Assembly (NCBI GenBank): GCA_021401465.1
Contig: JADDMT010000110.1
Location: 1-64,000, forward strand
DNA: 64,000 nt
Source of the DNA: Teratosphaeria epicoccoides
Lineage: Eukaryota; Ascomycota; Dothideomycetes; Mycosphaerellales; Teratosphaeriaceae
Direction: 5' to 3'
Made by a program: the position numbers and the translations under genes. Of this stretch, positions 54,548 through 64,000 are shown in pieces (position 1 is the stretch's first letter; every line of letters begins with the position of its first letter). The notes under the pieces are model-generated. The model saw only the letters and a program-made list of their open reading frames with translations, was not told the origin of the DNA and did no database searches.

Positions 54548-57034
54548 CGATTCTTAGGAGCAACGTGCCATTCTTGACGATGGCGTCGCTCTGACTGGGT
54601 CTCAATATGGTCGTGCCCACTCGCGCAGGGTTCGTAGCCTCGTTTGAGCGGAGAGATAGTTCAGCCGGTACAGCATAGTGTTAAGTGAGTTCTTGTCGGA
54701 TCAGCAGTCCGTCACGCGCCAGAATGCCGCAAGCCTTTGTCAATGCTATGATGATTCCACAACCTTGTCTTTCCAAACGCTCCTCTGCACGGCCGGGGCC
54801 CCGAGACTGCAACCTCAGCATAATACCTAGCTCGCATCCTTTCGGTCAGGAAGGCGCGATACCTCCGGAACTGTGAAAGGGTGAAGTCGTTGGCATGTTT
54901 CTCACAACAATGATGTTCGCGAAACCGTCGCCCAATGTAGCCGCTGGATTCGTTGCCGCTGTACTCATGTTGTGTGTTGTCCAGCTACTATGACCAGTCG
55001 TTCGTATTGATGGACCGCATTTCTTTCTTGACGTTTGGGCTCGGACATCTTCAGTGCTTCCTCATCTGTGCCGTGGCATTCTCAGGCTAGGTCTTGGCAA
55101 AGCAGAATGAAATGAGCACCATGTCTGCAGCACTGAGCCTTTGATGTCAACTGCCGAGCAGTCCCAGGCGCAACGGTTTCGAGGGGGGAAGTTGTTTTGG
55201 GGCGCGCCAGTTTCAGACAAGCCATTGAATTGTAGTGAGAAGCCGATTACCGGACACTGGTTGTCTTCATTAGGGCGGGGAAATAAAGTCTGCTTACTTA
55301 CATAACACGTGTCCAGGGCATGTACGCCTTGAAACCTCGATACTCATCTATCTGTTGCAGTAGATCATGATACGATACTGTGATCCAAGCTACTAACAGT
55401 ACTGTGTCTCTTGAATTGCGCCTTAGCACCCACCATGCTAATAATCGAGCATTCGAGCTCGTCCATAGTCGTCGTTATGTCGTCACCCGCAACCGCAGCT
55501 GAGTCTTGACTAATCAGAAACGCATCCCACTAGTACTAGTCGCTCTGCCCAAGCTTTTCATCTTCTATCGGTTCCGGGTAGAAGCGCCATGCACTTCTAC
55601 ACTTCCACGCTGTCTACTTACCCGATGGCAGCGGCACGCCAGGCACGCGTTAGGCATTTGCTGTACTCGTGTCAGCTACGTCTACGACAGATCCGACGCT
55701 GCTTACAGGGTGAGAACTTGTTACAAGATCCGGTGCGTGGTTCTGCAGCAGGCTCGAGTATAATGCCCAACCCTTCTGCTACCTCCTCAGACTTGAGTTT
55801 TGCGATCTTGAGGGCGAGGGCGGCCGTAACATCAGCTCTGCGCCTTGCGAATTCATCGTCCGAGATCGAATGGACTGCTTCAATAGTGGTTAGGTGATCT
55901 CCGGCTCCCGGCAAGTTGACTGGGAATAGAGTATGTCTGCGACTAAGTAAGTCTTGATGCGGCTGGCAGTATGGCCCATCTTCTTGTCCGTGATAGCTGC
56001 ATGGAGAGCGTCCATCGACAACGCCTTGATCGGCGCCTTCTTAAATGCTAGACAGATTAGCATGACTTAACGGTCGGCTGCCACGCTACGCCAGATTATC
56101 AAGCGACAGTAGAAGCAACTAATAGCAAGAACCAAAAGCATGTGGCCAAGACCTAGTAACTAACAAGCAAGAAACGGCAAATCATGTAGCCGCCGACGAA
56201 CGCTTCTCGTCACAATATGGTGCAAGAAGCTAACATAGATTCTGTGCGATGCAATAGAACACTCGGGGGCACAGCTCATTTATGCGCGCGCTTTAATAGT
56301 TATGTGTCGCGCTAGCTGAACCTTCATGGGTTATTTAGCGCGACGCCCTCGATAGATCCGCGTGCTGCTTAAGGCCACGATAGGCATTTTGTCTGTCTGA
56401 ATCGATTATATATGCTAGGACGTCGTTCGTCCCTTAACGCTCATCGCAATTCGCAGCCGTTATCACGCCGCTAAGTGACGCCTTCATCGCGTGCGTGCCA
56501 GCTATTAATACTAGCAGGCAAATCAGGAGCCTGAGTATAATATGGAACTTGCGCGACGTGATTAGAAATGAAGCTAGGTGCGCATGTATTGTAGAGTCCT
56601 GTTTTTGAGAAAGTCAGTGTGGTTAGTGCTGCGGGCTAGAATTGCGGAGATGATTAGCACAGACCATTTTGTTTGTGAAATGGTGTGTCATGAATCATGC
56701 GAATTTGCGGGGCACGCGCTAACGCAAGAAGGAAGGAGCGTTAAGGTAAGCATCAAGCTCTTCATCGCTATAGGGTGTCTACTTACCTGCACGTACGCTC
56801 TACTATGTACATGACTGCTAACGGCCTCCCCCTCCTCCTCCTCCTCCCTCTCTTCCTCGGTTAGCTCACCTAACCGGCTCCATTCTTCTTCAGACTTCCA
56901 TTCGACAAGGTGCAGATCCTAATCGTCAGATGTGCCGGGCGGGCAGTCTGACCTCACTGACGCCTCTGAGAATAGCGCAGGCGAGTGGCAGCCAGGATAG
57001 GATAAGACTGTTAAGCTCAGGTGGAAAGGCTTTA
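54548..57034. other. Gene-poor 2.5 kb; relic minus-strand frame at 55672-56045
   Basis: At 56045-55672 the minus strand reads as protein in two adjoining frames: KKAPIKALSMDALHAAITD...SRIKTYLVADILYS, then, after a frame break near 55920, DDEFARRRADVTAALALKI...EEVAEGLGI. It is probably a broken small gene of unknown family. A CCT microsatellite lies at about 56826-56852. ORFs at 55506-55897 (plus) are shadows. No other feature recognised. Confidence 0.4.
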
Positions 57035-57449
57035 ATGGCTCTCTCACATGGACTCGTCTTTTGTGTGGCTTGCGGTAGCCTTCTAGACCGTCCGAGCCGT
57101 CTTGATCAGCAAACTATAGATTGCCAACTCTGCCAGACGACAAATCAAAGTATGAGACCTATACCTCTTGCTTGATCTTAGACTAACAGAACTTGCAGAC
57201 GTTTGGCCCCCGAAGACTATAACACAGTCCAAGCCCTCCGCACCTCCTTCCGCGTTGCGAAAGCGTCTAGATGGCCAACAGGTTACAGGGCTGGAACAGA
57301 ATATAGCACAAACCATACAGCAGTCGTGTCCAGAGTGCGACAACACTAGAATGGAGTTCTACGAGCGCTAATTACGAAGTGCAGACGAGGGGACTACTAT
57401 CTTCTATCACTGGGTCAAATGTGGTCATCGCTACAACACAAATAACTAG
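57035..57449 (+). pseudogene. RPA12: Broken copy of RNA polymerase I subunit A12 (RPA12)
   Basis: Exon 1 is 57035-57149 from an ATG (MALSHGLVFCVACGSLLD, then IDCQLC, the N-terminal zinc ribbon). The intron is 57150-57198, 49 nt (GTATGA, GACTAAC, TTGCAG). Exon 2 is 57199-57449 (SKPSAPPSALRKRL, QQSCPECDNTRMEFYER.LRSADEGTTIFYHWVKCGH). Length is 121 codons, right for A12 (about 120-125). The C-terminal TFIIS-like ribbon and the QLRSADEG hairpin, which acts in transcript cleavage, identify the family. The conserved Gln is TAA (57369-57371; CAA>TAA), and a zinc-binding Cys in FYHC is Trp. The stop removes most of the catalytic ribbon. A functional copy presumably exists elsewhere, since this is a housekeeping subunit; this one looks like a subtelomeric duplicate. 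Confidence 0.88.
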
Positions 57450-58165
57450 ACCTGGGCATGCGCATCTTTCGATGTGATCTCGCATTTGCTTCTGCAATCA
57501 GAAGTGAAGGAACTTTTCAGCTTGATGTTGCAGGAAGAAGGCTTCGCGCTTTAGCTCTAAAATGGCTTGTCGGATCTCGTGGCTCTTTGCAACATTGCGG
57601 AGAAGGCGTTCAGTAGGAAAGGCGGCTAACAAGGAACAAAAGGCGGCTGCCAAGATGAAGGACGAGATGCCAGGACTCGCCGAGATGTAGGACGCGCTAG
57701 TGACAGCGGTAGTGAGGTTAAGTAGAGGGGCGAGATGCCAGGGCTAGCCAGCTAGTAAATGTAGTCTACTTTCGTGGCTCCGCCGTCCTCTATTGCTTTA
57801 GAAACCGCGCGATTATCACTATCACTTGCTTAAGCAGCTATTCGCCCTTTCCTTCCCCTTCTACAACAAGATATCGGAGGCTTCGGCGTGGATGGTCTCC
57901 TAGAGCAGGATATTAAAGACTCCGGCGGAGATAGTCTGTTCGGTGCTGCTATAGCTCCAGGAGCCCCTACGGCTCCGCTGGTAAATGCCTGAGTATCTCT
58001 AACACGCGATGTCGTCCTCCTCGATGTGCTCGAGATTAGTGCTAGTCAGGGGTGTCTTCGCACTGCTGCTGCTAATCTGAGCAAGGCAGGCTACCGAACT
58101 GTGTCGCAGCTGGATGCTCAGGCCGCTACTCGCTCCAGCTTCTGCAGGTAGCGACTCTGCCACCA
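57450..58165. other. Decayed DNA between RPA12 and JmjC relics
   Basis: Around 57600-57720 the plus strand reads ANKEQKAAAKMKDEMPGLAEM, a TAG, then DALVTAVVRL, a probable coiled-coil relic. Otherwise stop-dense; no gene recognised. Confidence 0.4.
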
Positions 58166-59624
58166 TTAGTAACATTCACTGAGGAAGTCGGCTCGGGCTT
58201 TCTCCACAGGCGAGGAGGGCACTTGCCGCCGACCACTCGATTTGATCCCGCCAGCGTTCTTCCGGCCTGCCTCTCTGCCGCCCTTCTTCTTCTTCGCTAC
58301 TAGCGTCAACGTCCACCCTTGGTCGTCCTCCACGATCATTTGGCCAGTCACGAGAAGCGGATGCACCTGGGCATCGATCTCGTCCCGCTGGGCAGAGGTG
58401 AAGAGATCGGAGTCCAATTCTTGGATAACAGTCGTGAGGTTGCGGTAATCCTCCGTCTTTATATCGTCATTGTCTGGAAGGCGATCTTCCCATCCTAGAC
58501 GGACACACTTAAGGCTACGAGCAAAGTGGGCGGCAGTGTAGAAAAAGGATGCTGCAATCATATACGGTCCATCTTCGGTAAAGACGCCATGAAGCGTTCC
58601 AGGTGCCTGGATACTAGTTATAGAGCGTTAGTATCAACATCGCAGCAGAGACAGCAAGCAGGACGTACATGCAATCACCGGGGCCAATCTTTAGAACCGA
58701 GAAGCCCTTAGAGTATCCAGTATACCGCTGACCTATCACAGCAAATTCTTTGCGTACGACCTCCTAGTCGCCCTTTAGCACATGCCAGAACTTTCTGCCC
58801 TCTACGCCAACAATGAATGTGCTGTAGCCTGCGCTATCGACGTGCACCTAGGAGGCGCCAGGACCGCGTGTCAGAATAACTCATTGATCCTAAGTAGTAG
58901 CACGCGCCTATGTAAGAGCTGGAACTTGCCGCCGCCGTTGAATTTGATGGACCAATGACTTGTCGAGTAAGGCCTGAGGACGGTATTCTGTGTGCGTCCA
59001 GTTCGCAACGTCTAGGAAATTGCCATACCGCCTGTTTGGATCTACAGAAAGCGGACTACTAAAGGTGTTTCGGAGGAGTTAGACGTCCACGGTATGGGTA
59101 GTGTTGCCATCTACGTCCGGCTCTACGCCCGCTAGGTAGACCTGCCCCTCATGCGCAGGGATGCATTCAATGAACTTGCGGATGCTGCAGCGGTGAGGAG
59201 GCAGCACGTTTGAGTTGGCATGGATGCAGACCAGGTGAAAGGGGCGGTCCAGCGCTGTTACAAGCTCGTCGTCTGTAGTGACTATGTCCACCTCGTAGCT
59301 GACGGACTAGTGCAGCGTCTCCAGCAGGCGTCTACACTGCTCGGTTTTCAGTCGCTCGGATGCCAGCGACATAGTCAACTCCTTCAAGCGTTCAGAGGTC
59401 GTTGGCGGCGAGGAGACCCGCTGCAGCATCCTAGCGAGCTCCAGGTCCGCCGCCAGTCGATCGGGATATCGACTTCCGTCGGGCACCTCATATTGCACAT
59501 CTGGCAGCTGCTGTGGCTTGAGCAATTTCTTCAACTTGGCCGAAGCGCATGCGCTTCTGTTATCGCTAACGCGCTTGTTATGTCTTTGCTCCGCAGTGAG
59601 CGTGCGGGTGGCGCTAGGAGCCAT
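58166..59624 (-). pseudogene. JmjC-domain gene with seven in-frame stops
   Basis: Exon 1 is 59624-58669 (ATG start, 956 nt). The 55-nt intron is 58668-58614 (GTACGT, TACTAAC, ACTAG). Exon 2 is 58613-58166. The frame is continuous for 467 codons but holds TAG 59309-59307, TAA 59081-59079, TAG 58910-58908, TAG 58892-58890, TGA 58883-58881, TAG 58850-58848 and TAG 58766-58764. Each fits a CAG, CAA, CGA or TGG codon. The JmjC fold is plain: LLRNTFSSPLSVDPNRRYGNFLDVANWT, HVDSAGYSTFIVGVEGRKFWHV with the metal-binding H261-x-D263, and QAPGTLHGVF with H327 as the third ligand. Upstream is a basic helical region. The copy is dead, but all three iron ligands remain. JmjC proteins are Fe(II)/2-oxoglutarate oxygenases, often histone demethylases; the substrate of this family is unknown. 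Confidence 0.85.
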
Positions 59625-59769
59625 TTGCTGTAGCTCTCACAGTCGGTCTGATGGCGTAATTACAATGGAGAGGCAGGTCTGCGTCGAGACGAGATCGTTG
59701 CAGAGCACAAAGTCTGGACGACGCGCCTAGCTGCCAGCACTGAGTCTTGTCACAGATGCCGCTAATGCT

Positions 59770-59967
59770 AACCTTCGGCGCTGTTAGTAATCCCTCGGCG
59801 CTGATGATGACCTTTGCGCTGATGGTAATCCCTCGGCGCTGATGCTGACCTTTGGCGCTGATGGTAATCCCTCGGCGCTGATACTGACCTTCGGCGCCGA
59901 TACTTATTCCTCGGCGCTGATGCTGATCCCTCGGCGTCGATACTGATTCCTCGGCGCTGATATACTA
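59770..59967. repeat. Degenerate 19-20 bp tandem array (CGGCGCTGAT units)
   Basis: About ten units alternating between tcggcgctgatgctgacctt-like and tggcgctgatggtaatccc-like forms, giving a 39-bp higher-order dimer in the middle (about 59807-59905). It starts about 150 bp upstream of the JmjC start codon. No resemblance to the ATCTCGT satellites. Confidence 0.85.
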
Positions 59968-60832
59968 CCTAACAATGACATTGCGACAATCAGTCCAAAC
60001 GACGTTGCCGACGCCGTGAATCGCGCTCGCGCTCCATCTGCAGCTACTACGCGTAGCGGTATGTATAATCGTGCACGGTGCCCATGTGCGAATCAGTGAC
60101 ATGTTGTCAGGCGATGGAAAGAATAGCAGCGTGCGCTGAGCATGTGCCGTGTGATTAACAGCGAAGATGACTTGAAGTCACTCGGGTAGGATTCTCTCCC
60201 GCTCTTTGGGCTCTCCCAGCATCTCGAGAGCCTTAGACGTCGTTTATCTCCAGTCGCCAGTGGCCAGTTTAGCCAGTGCCAGATGCCGGCCGGCCACTTG
60301 CTATTCAAGGTATTGTCCGTATGCCTGAGGCACGTCTTGGCCCGCCGCAACCTCATTGTCATCTTGCTTGTACCATCGCCTCGTAATGTAAGGTATCTGT
60401 TGTTGTGATGGCCACCGACGCCGTCAGGCTCCAGCGCTACTGCCAGTGACGCGAGCGATGAACGTCTTGCCATCCGCACTACTACCGAGTCGTCCACTCC
60501 CGCGCCAACAAAGAAGTCAGCGTATCATTCTTAACAGCATTCGTAGCAGTATTCGCAGCAGCAGGGGTTTGTCGGAGCAGCTGATCTAGACCGTAAGCTG
60601 GCATGTTGTGCGCCACTCGAGCGAAGAATGTGACCTCATGTTAGCTAGCGCACTCTAAGTAGCTCGCTTGGCACGGAATTATTACGGGACGACATAGAGA
60701 TACAGGGTATATTAGGCGCTTAACTCAACTAGGAAGGAACGAAATTGAATGTAGATATCTCATTAGCAGATCCGTGCGAATGTGCGGCAATGCCGCATTT
60801 AGCGCCTTCTTATGGAATTAGCCCTCCCTCCA
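59968..60832. other. No confident gene
   Basis: The minus-strand ORF 60093-60497 nominally starts at GTG; from its internal ATG it would be a basic protein of about 126 residues without motifs. No intron support. The rest is unremarkable. Confidence 0.35.
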
Positions 60833-61200
60833 TTAAATCTTGCAACAACTCCTCTCATACATATACCGCTCGCAGTGAGTCCACATCGCCTTTTCGATCT
60901 TCATCTGCTTCGCCTTCATGCTGTGGCCGGTATCGTCGTCCTGCTTCTTGTCTGCAGCTACTAATGGTTTGCACAGGGTGTCTATCGAGGCATCGTTTAT
61001 TGCGTCCTCACTAAATCCAAAGACCTCATCGACCGCCGCCTGGCCATTGTGATCGAGAAAGTCGTGAAGAGCGGCAAGAGCATACACAGTTTTGATTTGG
61101 ACCTCGATACCAGAGCTCTTGGATGGATTCTCTGCAAGAACCGGCTGAGGTGCCTTCACAGTACCGGACTTTCTTCCTCTATGGCTCCCGTCTCGACGTG
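60833..61200 (-). pseudogene. C-terminal remnant of a PIF/Harbinger-type (DDE_4) transposase
   Basis: The minus-strand frame contains GIEVQIKTVYALAALHDFL, then SMKAKQMKIEKAMWTHCERY near the end (stop at 60833). Both match the C-terminus of fungal DDE_4 transposases: a Y-IEVQ-K-VYA-AALHNF segment, a linker, and a final (Q)K.DEIA..MW..Y helix. Upstream of about 61200 the resemblance stops, the DDE catalytic part is not recognisable, and no terminal inverted repeat or TTA/TWA duplication was found. The ORF extends to 61360 but I regard only the 3' part as supported. Confidence 0.55.
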
Positions 61201-62589
61201 TCAAACACGTCGCGGTCAACCTGGCGTGTTGAGGCCAATTCCAAAATGGCATTGAGCATAATGACCAATCACAAAACAAAGTGCCTGCGTCCAATTGGCT
61301 CAGGATAGTGGATGCAGGCGAGGATTTCGGCCGCACTTGCACCTCATCAACGTCGCACACCTGTCATCGATGGCATTTGGTTGCTCATGGCTCCTAACAC
61401 ATTGGATGATTGTCGAAGCCGGTCGAATTGTTATCGGGAATGATTGCTTCCCGCGAGATATCGTTGCGGCTGTCAACGTTTGGGCTTCCCCGTGGACCAC
61501 TTGGGTATCTGACTGCACCAAGTCAATGCATTGGCCCGCCTCTCGCGGGACCCATCCGGTTCACTCGCCAGCTACTCTTGATTAGGTCCATTGATTGGTG
61601 TTGAGGTTTTGATCAACGATCTGCACGTTTCACAGCATCGGGTAGTTGAAACGAGGATATCTTTGACTGGCAACCACAGCAGAATCTCTTCGAGCAGCTT
61701 TGCTAAATGCCAACTCAGCCGAGTTCATGCAGGGCGTGCTAATGCTCGAGTGTCTGTCTAATCACGTCCATCGGTATTGGCACATGTCAAAGCTAGTGGC
61801 TGTTGGTCCAAGAGATGTCTTAGACATGCCGCTGCTGCCTGCACCAAGTCTCGTCAAGAAATGATCAAAGCCAGTCGTGAGAGCCACGCGCCCTGGATTC
61901 TAATATGGTCGGATGCGGTATACTATGCATCACGTTGTATGTCTAGCAGAATTCGATCGGGTGTGTGTATACTATACAACACGTCGATCTGTGTATACAC
62001 ATATACTCAACACAATTTGATTGGATATGCAATAGTATACACTACGTCAGTCTGTGTACAATCCCGCCCCAGTGCGTGGAACGGACGTTTGTGAGTCACG
62101 CCTACGATGAGACTTGATCATTGAACAGGCGCTAATGCAGTGTTCAGAGGCTGCAAGCCTACAAGCCTGTAAGACTCAGGCGACACTCTCGTCCAATAAA
62201 TCTGGACGCTAAAGTACGCCTCAAACTCGCTAGAACAGAAGGATGCAAGGAGGGTGTCTCACAGACCTTCGCCGTGGGCAAGGCGTAAAACATAGTCGTC
62301 CAGCTGCGCAACGAGCAATCTCCTGCGCATAAGAATGGTATATGAGAATGGTATAGGTGAAGACCTCTAGGCTCATCTGTCTAAATAGCACGAGCGCACG
62401 GTTCACACGAGAGAGGAACTCTTCACTGATATGCTCATCTTCTCAACAAGCTATGCAAGATCCAGCCAATGACCGTAATGCTGAGCTCTGGCGAACTGCG
62501 CACTAGCTTAGCACTCATCTGCATAAAGAGCCGTAACCGCTACTCATCTATCTGTTTGTCTTTTCTTCCATGACAGGTCCGCAGCCTAG
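61201..62589. other. No recognised gene; short imperfect repeats near 61915-62060
   Basis: At 61915-62060 three partly similar stretches occur (tatactatgcatcacgttgt, tatactatacaacacgtcgatctgtgtatac, and gtatacactacgtcagtctgtgtac), a loose 60-80 bp spaced repeat rich in GTATAC. The rest has no feature I can support. Confidence 0.45.
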
Positions 62590-62958
62590 ATGCACAAAAT
62601 GTCGGCCCCTAATGTCTCTGAATGGATCAAGAACAACACAGCAAGTCGGGAGTCCAGTCCACCTTGTCCTCTATGCTTACTTTCCGATGAACGAAAAGTT
62701 TTTTGCAGTGCCGACAATCTCAAAAGACACTGCCTCGACATCCACGCTCAGAAACTTTCCTGTATCCTACAAAGCATAGCCGCTCTTGGTTACAACCTCA
62801 ATTCGCTCGACACGCCTATGTATCCGCAGAGCGTCCGCACAATGTCCTCCTACCAAGACTTCACCTACACTGGACTATTCCAGCAGGTGTCAACGATGCA
62901 AGGCAAACCGCCCACATCAGAAATCCATCGGCGGCAACTCTATTCGTATAAGAAGTGA
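62590..62958 (+). CDS. Small C2H2 zinc-finger protein
   Basis: 122 codons from the ATG at 62590, single exon. One zinc finger is at about residues 26-52: CPLC, a long 12-residue arm, then FCSADNLKRHCLDIHAQKL, a C2H2 pattern with C-x2-C and H-x4-H and the usual NLKRH helix. The rest has no motif (YNLNSLDTPMYPQS, FTYTGLFQQVST). The stop is 50 bp before the next ATG on the same strand. A single finger of this kind is also found at the C-terminus of DUF3435-type proteins, so it might be a captured fragment, but the frame is intact from an ATG. Confidence 0.6.
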   Translation: MHKMSAPNVSEWIKNNTASRESSPPCPLCLLSDERKVFCSADNLKRHCLDIHAQKLSCILQSIAALGYNLNSLDTPMYPQSVRTMSSYQDFTYTGLFQQVSTMQGKPPTSEIHRRQLYSYKK

Positions 62959-63010
62959 CGAGCCGGTGAATGGCTCTTTCTCCCTCCGTTGACATTTTCT
63001 ATATGCCAAC

Positions 63011-63931
63011 ATGTCTTCAAAAACCAATGTCCTCTTCTCGCCAGAGCTGCTTGAGGCTATTTTCTGTTATTTTTCAACAAAGGAGATACTCTGCGCTGCT
63101 GCTCAGACATGCCACTTCTGGTACGATATGCTAGAGGCTTCGCCAAAGCTCAGGGCCAACATCTTGATTAAAGCAAGGGACCAGAACAAGCCTCCCAAAG
63201 ATCTTGTTTGTCCGTTTCACTATCTGGAGAAGACGCAAGAGAACACTGATACCGAAGTGGGGCCGTTGTATGCGGTGCAGCTAGCGCTGAACCCGATCAT
63301 TCGAAAGGCGCCGAAGAAAAAGATCGCAGAACGAAGAGTATGGTTTAGCAAGTTCTAGACGAGCAGCTTCACCATCACGCGGCCCGGTCGTTGACCTGTT
63401 CTACCCTGGAGCGACGTCAGCTCCATGCTCACTGCCAATGAGCTTGAAGCGTACTGCTTCACTACTTTCTTCGGCGAGAGGCTGATCGACGTAAGCGATA
63501 CTACGGCAGTCCTGGGCGATCGCAGGCATGTCAATCAACAGTTCAAGCCTGATAAATCAGTCCAGGACCATTGGAGCGAGATCGAGACACCCATCGTATG
63601 TCGAAAAGACAGTAAGCTTGTCGATCAGAAGCCTTCCTGGCAACGCATGTTTGCGACACGACCGCCGTGTACATGTGTTTTGGTCTCACTTTTTGCCTGT
63701 TAGGCAACAGACACGCCAGATGGGGAAGAGTTGCATGAAAGCGAATTTGAGGCGTCAGCTTTCAGTGCTACCGGTGTTACCTTAGGTGACCTTGATTGGG
63801 TGAGCATGTCAATGTTCGAAGGATGGTTGCAAAGTGTGGCTCCTGAAGCATTGAGCAACGAGACCTCTCTGAGTCTGACCTTCAATGTTAATATGCAACG
63901 TTGTAATCATACGAGTGGGGTTACTGTGTAG
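63011..63931 (+). pseudogene. F-box gene with three in-frame stops
   Basis: The ATG at 63011 opens an F-box (VLFSPELLEAIFCYFSTKE, then TCHFWYDMLEASPKLR, residues about 8-50). The first stop is TAG 63356-63358 after 115 codons. The same frame continues through TGA 63392-63394 and TAG 63701-63703 to 63931. It has PSWQRMFATRPPCT in exactly the place of the SWR.ML.TQPP signature of the fungal F-box family (also seen in the intact gene at 52998-53666), and a protein-like end (DLDWVSMSMFEGWLQSV). Total is 306 codons. The TGA fits CGA and the TAGs fit CAG. The last TAG lies in TTTTTGCCTGTTAG, which resembles an acceptor, so an intron there is possible. A truncated 115-residue protein may still be made. 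Confidence 0.72.
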
Positions 63932-64000
63932 CGACACATAAAGCGTCGCAACGTCAGGCTGCAGACAGATCATGTCTCGAGGGTTGTTGTATCAGCTAGG

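Noticed and set aside
54652..54725. tRNA-like string (gagagatagttcagccggtacagcat)
   Set aside because: The D-arm-like start does not pair, no anticodon arm can be folded, and no GTTCRANNC T-loop follows at the right distance.
55506..55897. Plus-strand ORFs as genes
   Set aside because: The minus strand in the same interval reads as a helical acidic protein relic; the plus frames lack motifs.
60745..61360. Full-length transposase on the minus strand
   Set aside because: Only the C-terminal segments match DDE_4 proteins; no catalytic DDE region or terminal inverted repeats could be found.

Overview
The window is the left end of a chromosome of a filamentous ascomycete, most likely a Dothideomycete. 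It opens with 92 bp of CCCTAA telomere repeat. Its genes have short (about 45-70 nt) GT-AG introns, several with CTAAC or CTGAC branch sites, and much of the DNA carries the C-to-T/G-to-A decay expected of repeat-induced point mutation (RIP). The class is inferred from gene style; nothing here fixes a species.

Layout. (1) 1-17.6 kb is subtelomeric: telomere, one long intact gene (2209-4995, degenerate Ulp1-like protein), six or more blocks of short tandem repeats sharing a near-palindromic core (ACGARATYTCGT), a 17-bp array, a perfect 18-bp-arm hairpin, and TA-rich decayed DNA. A 100-N gap near 12.6 kb is flanked by an exact 127-bp duplication and looks like an assembly artefact. (2) 17.6-34 kb is mostly decayed coding DNA, including a relic with helicase motifs, relics of coiled-coil proteins and one small intact ORF (31477-31857). 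(3) 34-40.3 kb mixes a DUF3435/FluG relic, a two-exon membrane protein, a two-exon hypothetical, a broken Ser/Thr-rich secreted protein and a two-exon coiled-coil protein. (4) 40.3-45 kb is a TA-rich island. Its right part reads as one ferric-reductase frame peppered with TAG/TAA. (5) 45-64 kb is more gene-like: two Ser/Thr-rich or Cys-containing candidate secreted proteins, an FHA-pseudokinase, a J-domain protein, an F-box protein divergent from a small spliced gene, a broken RNA polymerase I subunit A12 copy, a broken JmjC gene, a PIF/Harbinger-type transposase relic, a C2H2 zinc-finger protein and a broken F-box gene.

The unifying theme is that many frames are still alignable from end to end, introns included, but are interrupted by in-frame stops that can each be explained by one C-to-T or G-to-A change (CAG>TAG, CAA>TAA, CGA>TGA, TGG>TAG). 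This runs from one hit (J-domain, FHA-kinase, RPA12) through seven (JmjC) to about twenty (ferric reductase). The region therefore looks like a graded series of RIP-type damage in gene copies captured near a telomere. I found no rRNA, convincing tRNA or CRISPR. Many ORFs in this window start at GTG or TTG, which is not usable evidence for a fungal start, so I moved starts to ATG or flagged them.
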